From Gordonia polyisoprenivorans NBRC 16320 = JCM 10675 (GTDB lineage Bacteria; Actinomycetota; Actinomycetes; Mycobacteriales; Mycobacteriaceae): a DNA stretch of 64,000 nt. The stretch spans positions 52,538 to 116,537 of the forward strand of contig NZ_BAEI01000085.1 of the NCBI RefSeq assembly GCF_000241325.1, written 5' to 3'. This document shows positions 7,891 through 15,854 of this stretch, in pieces. The position numbers were made by a program, and so were the translations under genes. Numbering within the stretch: position 1 is the stretch's first letter; every line of letters starts with the position of its first letter. The notes under the pieces were generated by a model that had not been told where the DNA came from, ran no database searches, and was given only the letters and a program-made list of their open reading frames with translations.

Positions 7891-8898
7891 TCACCGACCG
7901 ATCGACCGTAGGTATTTCGCCAGCGCCACCGTGGTCGCCGGATTCCGCGGGCCCTCGACGAGTGCGGCGTACGGGAACGAGATGAAGTGCCGCTCCCGTA
8001 CGGCGGTGGTGTTGGCCATCAGCGGCTGTGACTCGAGCTGGCGGATCTTGGCGTCCACCGTGTTCTGCTCGCCGGCACCGTAATCGACGATGACGATGAC
8101 GTCGGGGTTGCGCTGCGCCGCGGCCTCCCACGACGTGGTGGTCCAGGAGTCGTTGAGATCGCCGAACACGTTGGTGCCGCCGGCCTCGTCGATGATCTGA
8201 TCCGGCGCCGCGTTGCGCCCGGAGGTGAACGGGCTCGGGTCGGCGCTGTCGAAGAGGAACACCTTGGCCCGTGAACCGGCCTGCGGGGCTCCGCGCCCGG
8301 CCTCGGCGACCTGTGACTTGTACTGCGACACAAGGTCACCGGCGCGGCGCTGCACGCCGAAGATCTCACCGAGATTGCTCATGTCGGCGTAGAGCGCATC
8401 GAAGGGCCGCATGATGCCGCGCGCGGTGCTGCCGGCCTGCCGGCACGCCTCGGTCAACTGATACGGGACCGCGCCGATGGTGCGTATCCAGTCCGGGGTG
8501 ACTCCCGTGGACTCCTTGAACCCGTAGTTCCATCCGGCGAACACGAAGTCGGGTTCGGCGGCCGCGATGACCTCTCGGGTAAAGGCGTCACCGAGGTTCT
8601 TGGTCGATGCGAAATCCGACTTCCACGGCGAGGAGGCGATGTCACGTTCCTTGCCCGCGTAGGTCGTGTAGCCGACCATCCGATCGGCGAGCCCGAGGGC
8701 GAACATGAACTCGGTGATACCGGTGTCGTTGGTGAGTACGCGGTCCGGCACGCCGGGAACCGTCAGGGGCGCACCACAGTTGGTGACGGTCACCGAGGCC
8801 CCGGCGGACCTCTGCGACGGCGACGCCACGTCGGCGCCGCATCCGGCGAGTGTCAGCAGTGCCGCGCAGACCAGCGCGAGCAGCGGAAGTCTTCTCAT
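7891..8898 (-). CDS. Second corrinoid ABC importer, substrate-binding lipoprotein
   Basis: 335 residues. The signal sequence MRRLPLLALVCAALLTLAGC has a clear lipobox (LAGC), so a lipoprotein facing the cell envelope. The mature part starts VTNCGAPLTVPGVPDRVLTNDTGITEFMFALGLADRMVG, alignable with the first importer's binding protein, and keeps the two-lobe BtuF/FepB layout. ATG 8898 has GAAAGG upstream and overlaps the ATPase stop by four bases. Here the order is permease, ATPase, binding protein, unlike the first unit, so the two systems are not a simple tandem duplication. Cargo is inferred from the riboswitch at 10879-11076. Confidence 0.83.
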   Translation of the reverse strand: MRRLPLLALVCAALLTLAGCGADVASPSQRSAGASVTVTNCGAPLTVPGVPDRVLTNDTGITEFMFALGLADRMVGYTTYAGKERDIASSPWKSDFASTKNLGDAFTREVIAAAEPDFVFAGWNYGFKESTGVTPDWIRTIGAVPYQLTEACRQAGSTARGIMRPFDALYADMSNLGEIFGVQRRAGDLVSQYKSQVAEAGRGAPQAGSRAKVFLFDSADPSPFTSGRNAAPDQIIDEAGGTNVFGDLNDSWTTTSWEAAAQRNPDVIVIVDYGAGEQNTVDAKIRQLESQPLMANTTAVRERHFISFPYAALVEGPRNPATTVALAKYLRSIGR

Positions 8899-9668
8899 GG
8901 TTGCCTTTCATCGAAGAGGATCTGGGGGACGTCGAGGCGGGGATGCCGGACGATGTGGGCGTCGATGTCGAACCAGGCGCGCAGATTCGCGGGGACCAGC
9001 ACCTGCTCGGGAGTGCCGGTCCCGACGACCCGACCGCCGACGAGGACGAGCAGCGTGTCACAGAACTGGGCGGCGATGTTCAGATCGTGCAGGGCCGCCA
9101 CCACGGTGACGCCGGAGTCGCGGGCTGCGGCCAGCACCGAGAACTGGTGTCGCACATCGAGATGGTTGGTCGGTTCGTCGAGCACCATGACCCGTGGCTG
9201 CTGGGCGAGTACCCGCGCGATCAGCACCCGCTGCGCCTCACCCCCGGACAGCGAGGTGAAGACACGATCCGCGAGATGGCCGACCCCGGCGACACCCATG
9301 GCCTCCTCGACCGCCGCCGCATCCCTCGCCCGGGACGTCCGCGCGATCGACCGATGTGGGAACCGACCGCTGGCGACCACCTCGGCTGCGGTGAAATCGA
9401 AGTCCAGCGTGGAACTCTGGGTGAGCGCGGCGACCTGACGGGCGTTGTCGCGCATCGAGATGGCGGTGACGTCGACGCCGTCGACCTCGACGTGGCCGGT
9501 CGTGGGGCACTGGGCGCGATACAGACAACGCAGCAGTGTCGATTTCCCGCTGCCGTTGGGTCCGATCACGCCGAGAAAACTCCCCGGCGCAGCGGTGAAG
9601 GTCACCTCGCGCAGCAACGTTGCCGAACCGATGTCGACGCCGACCCCGTGATAGCCCGCTGTCGTCAT
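8895..9668 (-). CDS. Second corrinoid ABC importer, ATPase subunit
   Basis: 257 residues from the ATG at 9668 (a GTG three codons upstream is possible). Motifs: Walker A GPNGSGKST, Q-loop AALTQSS, signature SLSGGEAQRVLIAR, Walker B VMVLDEPTNHLD, and AALHDLNIAAQFCD with the switch His. It follows the permease by 31 bases and overlaps the binding-protein start by four bases, so the three are translated as one unit. The C-terminus ends in RHPRLDVPQILFDERQP beyond the nucleotide-binding core. It supplies ATP hydrolysis for import of the ligand, probably a corrinoid. Confidence 0.85.
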   Translation of the reverse strand: MTTAGYHGVGVDIGSATLLREVTFTAAPGSFLGVIGPNGSGKSTLLRCLYRAQCPTTGHVEVDGVDVTAISMRDNARQVAALTQSSTLDFDFTAAEVVASGRFPHRSIARTSRARDAAAVEEAMGVAGVGHLADRVFTSLSGGEAQRVLIARVLAQQPRVMVLDEPTNHLDVRHQFSVLAAARDSGVTVVAALHDLNIAAQFCDTLLVLVGGRVVGTGTPEQVLVPANLRAWFDIDAHIVRHPRLDVPQILFDERQP

Positions 9669-9699
9669 CTTCCCCACCCCCGGTGGTCGTCAACCCGTT

Positions 9700-10773
9700 T
9701 CATCGATCGACCACGCTGCGTCGGCGGTGCATGAGGATCAGGAACATCGGCACCCCGACGGCGGCGGTGATCGCGCCCAGCGGCAATTCCTGTGGCGGCA
9801 CGGCGGTTCTGGCGACGAGATCGGCGGCGACGAGGAACACCGCGCCGATCAGCGGAGCGATCACCACGAGGCGGCGATGGTCGGCGCCGACGAGGAGCCG
9901 CGCGACGTGGGGAACGACGAGCCCGACGAAGCCGATCGCCCCGCACACCGACACCATCACACCGGTCATCAACGCCGACAACGCAAATGCCATGACGCGG
10001 AACCGCGACGCCGACAACCCGAGAGACGCGGCGACCTCGTCGCCCATGGCGAGGGCATTGAGCGAGCGCGCCAAGCCTGCCACCGCGATCACCCCGCCGA
10101 CGGTCACGACGCCCACGAGGACCGCCGAATACCAGCCGGCCGCGGCCAGACTGCCCAGGAGCCAGAACATCACGCTGCGCGCGGCGTCGCCGGTGGGTGC
10201 GAGGAACACCAACACCGTGGTCAGCGCCGAGAAGCCGTAGCCCACCGCGGTGCCGGTCAACACGAGTCGCAACGGTGTCAATCCGCCTGCCCCGGAGGCC
10301 ATCCCGAACACGATGAGGGTCGCGAGCAGCGCTCCGGCGAAGGCCGCGACCGGCATCGCATAGAGCCCGATGCCCGACAGGACGCCGAAGAGCACCACGC
10401 TCGTGGCCCCCACCGATGCGCCGGAGGAGATACCGAGCACGTACGGGTCGGCGAGCGGGTTGCGCACCATCGCCTGCACGACCACTCCCACCACCGACAA
10501 CCCGGCGCCCACCACCGCTCCGGTGATCACCCGTGGTACCCGCGAATCGATGACGATCCAGTACGCGGCGGCGTCGTCGGCGGAGATCGAGCCGCCGGTC
10601 AGTGCGGTCCACACGAAGCGCGGCACATCGGTTCCACCGACGTCGGCGGTACCGAACGCCACACCCGCCCATGCGACCACGAACAGCGCGAGCACACCGA
10701 GCACCGCGAACACGCCGACACGCGCCCAGGTCGGCGCGGGTGGCGCGGCCTGCGGTGAGGTGTGATCGTCCAC
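9700..10773 (-). CDS. Second corrinoid ABC importer, permease
   Basis: 357 residues, FecCD/BtuC type, about ten membrane helices. Landmarks are DSRVPRVITGAVVGAGLSVVGVVVQAMVRNPLADPYVLG and GAIGFVGLVVPHVARLLVGADHRRL. The GTG at 10773 is chosen because the first helix follows directly and the upstream frame runs through the riboswitch leader. First gene of the second riboswitch-controlled importer. Similarity to the first permease is strong in the motifs but the N-termini differ, which fits old paralogues or separate acquisition. Confidence 0.84.
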   Translation of the reverse strand: MDDHTSPQAAPPAPTWARVGVFAVLGVLALFVVAWAGVAFGTADVGGTDVPRFVWTALTGGSISADDAAAYWIVIDSRVPRVITGAVVGAGLSVVGVVVQAMVRNPLADPYVLGISSGASVGATSVVLFGVLSGIGLYAMPVAAFAGALLATLIVFGMASGAGGLTPLRLVLTGTAVGYGFSALTTVLVFLAPTGDAARSVMFWLLGSLAAAGWYSAVLVGVVTVGGVIAVAGLARSLNALAMGDEVAASLGLSASRFRVMAFALSALMTGVMVSVCGAIGFVGLVVPHVARLLVGADHRRLVVIAPLIGAVFLVAADLVARTAVPPQELPLGAITAAVGVPMFLILMHRRRSVVDR

Positions 10774-10822
10774 TGTGGCACGGTCTCTCGTCGGGCGGAA
10801 GACAGCCGCGCACGACAGATCG

Positions 10823-10846
10823 GCGCACCGGCCATATCCCGCGAGG
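10823..10846 (-). promoter_or_regulatory. Conserved 24-base element behind second riboswitch
   Basis: The segment matches 21 of 24 bases of 7624-7647 and lies at nearly the same distance from the aptamer 3' end (about 34 against 36 bases). In the possible stem, the pair that is A-T in the first copy is G-C here, one compensatory change, while the loop CGCGGGAT is unchanged. Function unknown; probably part of the expression platform. Confidence 0.4.
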
Positions 10847-10878
10847 CAAGTGTCGACCACGGTCCCCCATGGCCACGG

Positions 10879-11076
10879 CGGCAGGTCTTCGGACTTCGGA
10901 CCCGGCACCGAGATGCCACCTACCCGCGGCCGCTTCCCGGACCGTGAAGTCCAGTGCGAGGAGCCGCTGTCGTTTCCGTCACCGCTGCGGGGCAGCTCTG
11001 GATTCTCACCAGATTCCCTTTTCACCGACCGGACCGTAGTGACCCGGTCGGAACCGACGCGCGCTGAGCGTAGCAG
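10879..11076 (-). ncRNA. Cobalamin riboswitch (second)
   Basis: On the minus strand the same aptamer blocks appear as in the first copy: GGGAATCTGGTGAGAATCCAG, GCTGCCCCGCAGCGGTGACGG, CACTGGACTTC, CCGGGAAGCGGCCG and GTCCGAAGACCTGCCGCC. The variable arms differ clearly from the first riboswitch while the core is kept, as expected of functional aptamers. It leads the permease/ATPase/binding-protein unit ending at 7891. Outer ends are approximate. Confidence 0.92.
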
Positions 11077-11174
11077 GCATCTCACCAAGGCGTTGCCCAG
11101 GTCTTCACCACCGCATCACCGAGTCGTGGCCGGTCGTCGTCCCCGACGACACCGTGCGGTGATCGCCTCGATGC

Positions 11175-12791
11175 ATGTCCTCCCCCAGCCATATTCCGCT
11201 ACGCGTCACCCCGGACAAGGTGCTGCGCGCCGGGACGACCCGCCGTCGATTCCTCACCTGGACCGCGCTGGCCGCCGGGCTGGCCACCGCCCCCACCCTG
11301 TTCGCCACCGACGCCGCCTCCGCTCCACGGGTCCGAGGTGCCGGCCACCCGTTCGCCCTGGGAATCGCCTCCGGCGACCCGCTCCCCGACGCCGTCATCC
11401 TGTGGACGAGGCTGGCGACCGACCCCCTCGCACCCGGCGGAGGCATGGGCGCCGACACCCACGATGTGGGGTGGGAAGTGGCCCGCGACGAACGGATGCG
11501 GAGCGTCGTGGCGCGTGGGGTGACCCGTGCCGGCCCGGACACCGGGCACTGCGTGCACGTCGACGTCCGCGGCCTGACGCCCGGGACCGACTACTTCTAC
11601 CGATTTCGCGCGCTCGGCGAGATCTCCGAGGTCGGCCGAACCCGAACCGCACAGCGCGTCGGAACACCCACCGGCGCACTGTCGTTGGCCTTCGCCTCCT
11701 GCCAGGCCTGGGCCGACGGCCACTACCCGGCGTTCGGTGACATGGCCCGCGAGGCCCCCGACGTGGTGTTTCATCTGGGCGACTACATCTACGAGAAGCC
11801 GATCCCCATGGGCGGAGGTGCACGCGACACCGCGGTGGTACCGGCGTCGGCGTATCGCGAATGCCGTGACCTCGACGACTACCGCGAGCGCTACGCCCTG
11901 TACAAACTCGACCCGAACCTGCAAGCGGCGCATCGGATGAGCCCGTTCATCACGATCTTCGATGACCACGAGGTCGACAACAACTGGGCCGCCGACACTC
12001 CCGAGGACGACCAACCCATTCCGCAGTTCCTGCTCCGCCGGGCTGCGGGCATGCGCGCCTGGTGGGAGAACACCGCCGTTCGGCTCGCCCCGCCCGGGCG
12101 CGGATTTCGTGCCTATCGTCGCTTCACGTTCGGCGATCTCGCTCGGTTCAGCGTCCTCGACACGCGCACCCACCGCAGCGATCAGGTGAACGGCGACAAC
12201 GACACCGGGCAGAACGCGGCCACCGCCGACCCACGCCGCACCATCACCGGCGCAGCCCAGGAGCGGTGGATACTCGACGGTCTCGCGGCCTCCGGTTGCC
12301 GATGGAACGTCCTGGCCCACCAGACGACGATCGCCGACCTCGCGCGAGAGCGTGACGGGGTCCGCGCGGTGAGCATGGACGGATGGAGCGGGTACGAGGC
12401 GTCGCGGGCGCGTGTCCTCGACGGCGCCCGCGAACGCCGAACCCCCAACCTCGTGTCGATCGTCGGCGACATCCACCGGAATGTGGTGTCGGAGTTGCGA
12501 TCCACCTACACCCGACCTGCGCCCACGGTCGGTGTCGAGTTGGCGGGCACATCCATCAGCTCCGGCGGCGACGGAGCCGACAGTGACGAGTCCGATCGAC
12601 AACTCAAGGCCGCCTCACCCCACGTACGATTCGGCAACGCCCAACGCGGATACGTCCTGAATACGATCACCCACGACCGGTGGGAGGCGCGGTTCCGGGT
12701 CTGCCCGACCGTCAGCACCGCCGACGCCCGGCTCCACACACGCGCAGTCGTGACCATTCCGGCCGGACGCCCCGAGGTCGAGGTGCTCTGA
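11175..12791 (+). CDS. phoD: Secreted alkaline phosphatase D (PhoD)
   Basis: 538 residues. A twin-arginine signal (TTRRRFLTWTALAAGL, ending near AASA) sends the folded enzyme outside. The PhoD N-terminal domain begins HPFALGIASGDPLPDAVILWTRL; the metallophosphatase core has FASCQAW, HLGDYIYE, FDDHEVDNNWA, NVLAHQTT and IVGDIHRN, which contain the Asp, Asn and His metal ligands. PhoD enzymes are Ca/Fe-dependent phosphomonoesterases and phosphodiesterases, usually induced by phosphate shortage; no Pho box was identified here. It is monocistronic, 110 bases before the clpP pair. Confidence 0.92.
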   Translation: MSSPSHIPLRVTPDKVLRAGTTRRRFLTWTALAAGLATAPTLFATDAASAPRVRGAGHPFALGIASGDPLPDAVILWTRLATDPLAPGGGMGADTHDVGWEVARDERMRSVVARGVTRAGPDTGHCVHVDVRGLTPGTDYFYRFRALGEISEVGRTRTAQRVGTPTGALSLAFASCQAWADGHYPAFGDMAREAPDVVFHLGDYIYEKPIPMGGGARDTAVVPASAYRECRDLDDYRERYALYKLDPNLQAAHRMSPFITIFDDHEVDNNWAADTPEDDQPIPQFLLRRAAGMRAWWENTAVRLAPPGRGFRAYRRFTFGDLARFSVLDTRTHRSDQVNGDNDTGQNAATADPRRTITGAAQERWILDGLAASGCRWNVLAHQTTIADLARERDGVRAVSMDGWSGYEASRARVLDGARERRTPNLVSIVGDIHRNVVSELRSTYTRPAPTVGVELAGTSISSGGDGADSDESDRQLKAASPHVRFGNAQRGYVLNTITHDRWEARFRVCPTVSTADARLHTRAVVTIPAGRPEVEVL

Positions 12792-12803
12792 GGAGACCAT
12801 CAG

Positions 12804-12858
12804 ATCTGCTGTGCCCACACCACATCTGCTGTGCGCCGCGCGGTTCCGCGCACAGCAG
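12804..12858 (+). promoter_or_regulatory. Operator-like repeats upstream of the clpP pair
   Basis: ATCTGCTGTGC occurs at 12804-12814 and again at 12824-12834, exactly 20 bases apart (two helical turns). A third, inverted copy GCGCACAGCAG at 12848-12858 pairs with CTGCTGTGCGC at 12826-12836. The shared core CTGCTGTG also forms half of the perfect palindrome before the ClgR-like gene (14563-14579). This points to one regulator acting at both promoters. The inverted arms could also form a hairpin downstream of phoD. Confidence 0.5.
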
Positions 12859-12901
12859 CATCGTATGGCACCACTGGCGAAGCGCTCGACAACCTGGACA
12901 C

Positions 12902-13516
12902 ATGAGCGAACAGAAGACCTCCCCACCCCTCCGTAAACGCACCGCCGAGAGCCTGCTGAACCAACGCATCCTGATGCTCGATTCGGCACTCGACGACGAG
13001 ATCGGCAGTGCGCTGTGCGCACAGTTGGTGATGCTGTCGGCACACGATCCGGTCGCCGACATCGGCCTGTGGATCAACTCTCCGGGCGGCTCGGTGCCCG
13101 CGATGCTCGCCATCATGGACACGATGCGGATCATCCCGAACGACGTGGTGACGGTCAACCTCGGAATGGCCTACAGCGCAGGACAATTCTTGCTCTGCTG
13201 CGGCACCCGCGGAAAAAGATTCATCTTGCCGCACGCAAAGGTGTTGCTGCACCAGGGATCTGCGGGGATCGGCGGTTACGCCCCCGATATCGAGTTGCAG
13301 GCCGAGGACCTGCGCCATGTTCGGGACACCGTTCTCGGGGTCATCGCCGAGCGCACGGGCCAGACCCGTGATCGGGTGTTCGCCGACTCGCTGCGCGATC
13401 ACGTGTTCACCGCGGAGGAGGCGCTTGCGTACGGCTTCGTCGATCACGTCGTCGACTCGGTGGCACAGTTGCGTCCGGCCGCGACCACACCGGCCGGATT
13501 CGGGGTGATCCGATGA
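12902..13516 (+). CDS. clpP: ClpP-family serine peptidase, first of pair
   Basis: 204 residues. The catalytic triad is intact: Ser92 in GMAYSAG, His117 in LLHQGS and Asp166 in LRDHVF, each five residues before the E. coli positions 97, 122 and 171. ClpP forms heptameric rings that degrade unfolded or tagged proteins delivered by ClpX or ClpC. This copy departs from housekeeping ClpP around the active site (GQFLLCCG in place of the usual aliphatic run). The ATG at 12902 is followed by SEQKTS; the frame upstream is PhoD sequence. It overlaps the second clpP by four bases, so the two are coupled and may form a mixed tetradecamer. Likely an accessory pair separate from the essential clpP1P2. Confidence 0.88.
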   Translation: MSEQKTSPPLRKRTAESLLNQRILMLDSALDDEIGSALCAQLVMLSAHDPVADIGLWINSPGGSVPAMLAIMDTMRIIPNDVVTVNLGMAYSAGQFLLCCGTRGKRFILPHAKVLLHQGSAGIGGYAPDIELQAEDLRHVRDTVLGVIAERTGQTRDRVFADSLRDHVFTAEEALAYGFVDHVVDSVAQLRPAATTPAGFGVIR

Positions 13517-14118
13517 GCACCTACACGATTCCCAACGTCATCAGCCGAACGCCGCAGGGCGAGCGCGTCATGGACATCTACAGCCGATTGCTCGACGACC
13601 GAATCCTCTATCTGGGAACCGAACTCGACGACGGCGTCGCCAACGCACTCATCGCACAATTGCTCCACCTCGATTCCGACAACCCGGAGGCGCCGATCGA
13701 CCTCTACATCAACTCTCCCGGGGGATCGGTGATGGCCACCTTCGCGCTCTACGACACCATGCAGTACTGTCACGCGCCCATCGCGACCACCTGTGTGGGA
13801 CAGGCACTCTCGTCGACCGCCCTGCTGCTGGCGGCGGGCCGACCAGGCCGGCGTGCGGTGCTGCCGCATGCGCGGGTGTTACTGCACCAGCCGTCGGGGC
13901 AGGGCCGCGGCACCATTCCCGATCTGATCCTCGCCGCCGAGGAGATCCTGCGGACCCGCGAGGAGATCGAACGTGCATTGAGCCGCCACACCGGCAACGA
14001 CGTCGAGACGTTGCGCCACGACACCGACCGGGATCGGGTCCTGCGAGCGTCTGAGATCGTCGACTACGGAATCGCCGACCACGTCATCGACGAGCGCGCC
14101 GTGCTCGCCCGCCGGTGA
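13513..14118 (+). CDS. clpP: ClpP-family serine peptidase, second of pair
   Basis: 201 residues, closer to housekeeping ClpP: YINSPGGSV, CVGQALSSTALLLAAG with Ser100, LLHQPSG with His125 and DTDRDRVL with Asp174, all three residues after the E. coli triad numbering. The N-terminus (about 20 residues) is consistent with a short propeptide. Its ATG lies in the stop of the first copy (ATGA). The C-terminal tail is shorter than in essential actinobacterial ClpP2. It converges on the ClgR-like gene with 13 bases between the stops. Partner ATPase (ClpX/ClpC) is not encoded nearby. Confidence 0.9.
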   Translation: MSTYTIPNVISRTPQGERVMDIYSRLLDDRILYLGTELDDGVANALIAQLLHLDSDNPEAPIDLYINSPGGSVMATFALYDTMQYCHAPIATTCVGQALSSTALLLAAGRPGRRAVLPHARVLLHQPSGQGRGTIPDLILAAEEILRTREEIERALSRHTGNDVETLRHDTDRDRVLRASEIVDYGIADHVIDERAVLARR

Positions 14119-14131
14119 CGGCCCGCAGTAC

Positions 14132-14521
14132 TCACGCGGCCAGCGCGAGTGGCGCCCGGGAGGCGTTGCGCCACCGAGTGGTCACCCGATCCCCGCCCCG
14201 CGCCGGCACCGAACCGAGCACCGGAACGCTCATCGACCGGGCCAACTCCGCCGCAACCTCGCGGGTGAGGTCGAGCAGTGACAGGCCGAGAGCCCCGGCG
14301 ACGGCACCGAGCAGTTCGCTCGACGCGTCCTTGCGGCCGCGCTCGAGTTCGGAAAGATACTGGCTCGAGACACCGGCCCGACCAGCGGTCTCGACGAGAC
14401 GTTCGGCCCGATCGTGGCGATGGCGTCGCAGAACCTTGCCGGTCACCTCGCGCAACAGCGGTTCCACCGGTGCCGACGACCGGGCTCCGGCGGTCTCGGA
14501 CTTGGACGTCTGCTCGATCAT
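14132..14521 (-). CDS. ClgR-like XRE-family regulator with ALAA tail
   Basis: 129 residues from ATG 14521. The XRE helix-turn-helix spans about residues 30-86: VLRRHRHDRAERLVETAGRAG, VSSQYLSELERGRKDASSEL, LGAVAGALGLSLLDL. The ELERGRKDASSELL stretch closely resembles ClgR, the activator of clp and lon genes in Streptomyces, Corynebacterium and mycobacteria. The protein ends LALAA, like an SsrA tag; Streptomyces ClgR is itself a ClpP substrate through C-terminal alanines, so feedback degradation is plausible. A perfect palindrome 42 bases upstream of the ATG shares its core with the clpP promoter. Whether it is ClgR itself or a paralogue cannot be settled here. Confidence 0.78.
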   Translation of the reverse strand: MIEQTSKSETAGARSSAPVEPLLREVTGKVLRRHRHDRAERLVETAGRAGVSSQYLSELERGRKDASSELLGAVAGALGLSLLDLTREVAAELARSMSVPVLGSVPARGGDRVTTRWRNASRAPLALAA

Positions 14522-14562
14522 GGGGTCGATCCTACGACGGCACCCGAGCGGTACCCGCCACC

Positions 14563-14579
14563 TTCTGCTGTGAGCAGAA
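14563..14579 (-). promoter_or_regulatory. Perfect palindrome upstream of the ClgR-like gene
   Basis: TTCTGCT-GTG-AGCAGAA has 7-bp perfect arms. The core TGCTNNNAGCA resembles the CGCTNNNAGCG-type ClgR box known from related actinobacteria (from memory) with C-to-T and G-to-A changes at the outer positions, and CTGCTGTG recurs three times before the clpP pair. Probable autoregulatory site. Confidence 0.5.
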
Positions 14580-14616
14580 CCGTCGCGGCAGATCGACGGT
14601 GCCACGCCGAAATGGT

Positions 14617-15714
14617 TCAGCCACGCGCCAATTCGGCGAGCACCGCGGCGCTGACCGCCCAGTCCATGCATTTGTCGGTCACCGACTTGCCGTAGACGAG
14701 CGGATCGGCATCGGGAGACTGGGCTCCGGCCTCGAGGAAGCTCTCCAGCATGACGCCGCTCACCTGCACCGGGTTGCCGGTTTCCCGGCGCGCGCGGATC
14801 GATGCCGCGATCTGTGTGGCGACCTCCGCCTGGCGGAGGTGGTCCTTCCCGGAGTTGGCGTGGCTGGCGTCGATCATCACCCGCGGCGTCAGACCCGAAC
14901 GTTGCAGTGCCGCAACGGCATCGGCGACGGAGTCGTCATCGTAGTTGGGTCCGGCGGTGCCACCGCGCAGGATGATGTGACAGTCGGAGTTGCCCGCCGA
15001 CTCCACCAGCGCGCCGTGCCCGAAGTCGTCGACGCCGAAGAAGACATGCGATGCCGCAGCGGCTTTCACGCCGTCGATCGCCACCTGCACGTTGCCGTCG
15101 GTGCCGTTCTTGAAGCCGATCGGCATCGACAGTCCCGAGGCGAGTTGGCGGTGCACCTGGGATTCGGTGGTGCGGGCTCCGATCGCCCCCCAGGCGACCG
15201 CGTCGGCGATGTACTGCGGGCTGGTCGGTTCGAGGAACTCACATCCCACCGGCAGCCCGAGGTCGATGATGTCGAGCAGCAACGACCGCGCCGTCCGCAG
15301 ACCGCGCTCGACATCGAAGGTCTCGTCCATGCCGGGGTCGTTGATCAGGCCCTTCCATCCGACGGTGGTGCGGGGCTTCTCGAAGTACACCCGCATCACG
15401 ATCTTGAGCCGCTCGGAGTACTGCTGGGCCAGCGGCGCCAACCGGCGCGCGTAGTCGAGTGCGGCGATCGGGTCGTGCACCGAGCACGGGCCGACGACGA
15501 CGAGCAGCCGATCGTCGGCGCCGGCGAGGATGGCCGCGATCTCGTCGCGGTCGCGTTGCACCGCAAGGGCCCGCCGCGCGGTCAGTGGCAATTCGGTGCG
15601 AATGGTGTCCGGCGACGGGATCGACCGGAACGAGCGGATCCGGCGGTCCGAGGTCGATTCAGCCGAAAGAGAGCGGTCGGCGGGAGTTCGGGAGAGATCT
15701 CCGAGGGTGGTCAC
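14617..15714 (-). CDS. DAHP synthase, class I (AroF/G/H type)
   Basis: 365 residues. It condenses phosphoenolpyruvate and erythrose-4-phosphate to DAHP, the entry step of the shikimate pathway in the cytosol. Type-I motifs include VGPCSVHDP, RVYFEKPRTTVGWKGLINDP, CEFLEPTSPQY, GFKNGTDG, RGGTAGPNYD and IDASHANSGKDH, covering PEP and metal ligands (Cys, His, Asp). The GTG at 15714 is preferred because AAAGG stands about seven bases upstream; an in-frame ATG lies 18 codons earlier, at 15768. Control by attenuation is indicated by the leader peptide and hairpins at 15800-15926. Confidence 0.92.
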   Translation of the reverse strand: MTTLGDLSRTPADRSLSAESTSDRRIRSFRSIPSPDTIRTELPLTARRALAVQRDRDEIAAILAGADDRLLVVVGPCSVHDPIAALDYARRLAPLAQQYSERLKIVMRVYFEKPRTTVGWKGLINDPGMDETFDVERGLRTARSLLLDIIDLGLPVGCEFLEPTSPQYIADAVAWGAIGARTTESQVHRQLASGLSMPIGFKNGTDGNVQVAIDGVKAAAASHVFFGVDDFGHGALVESAGNSDCHIILRGGTAGPNYDDDSVADAVAALQRSGLTPRVMIDASHANSGKDHLRQAEVATQIAASIRARRETGNPVQVSGVMLESFLEAGAQSPDADPLVYGKSVTDKCMDWAVSAAVLAELARG

Positions 15715-15799
15715 TGGTATGCCTTTCGCGGGTTGTGGGCCCTGGTTGTCCGCTGGGCCCGCCCGCATCGTGGTCGCCGGAAAGCCCCTGACATGACAA

Positions 15800-15825
15800 G
15801 AGCAGTGACCTGGTGGTCACTGCTC
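15800..15825 (-). terminator. Attenuator hairpin of the DAHP synthase leader
   Basis: GAGCAGTGACC and GGTCACTGCTC form a perfect 11-bp stem with a 4-base loop. On the transcribed strand it is followed by TTGTCATGTC, a poor U-tract. A competing stem pairs GGCTCCGG inside the leader-peptide gene (15878-15885) with CCGGAGCC at 15828-15835, immediately before this hairpin. Such mutually close elements are the usual layout of amino-acid attenuators. Confidence 0.6.
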
Positions 15826-15854
15826 GGGGCTCCGGGATGTGGCGTGCGGCGCGA

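Noticed and set aside
12791..12858. Repeats before clpP read only as a phoD terminator
   Set aside because: The inverted arms could form a hairpin, but there is no T-tract and the same core appears as a palindrome at the ClgR-like promoter, so operator function is favoured.
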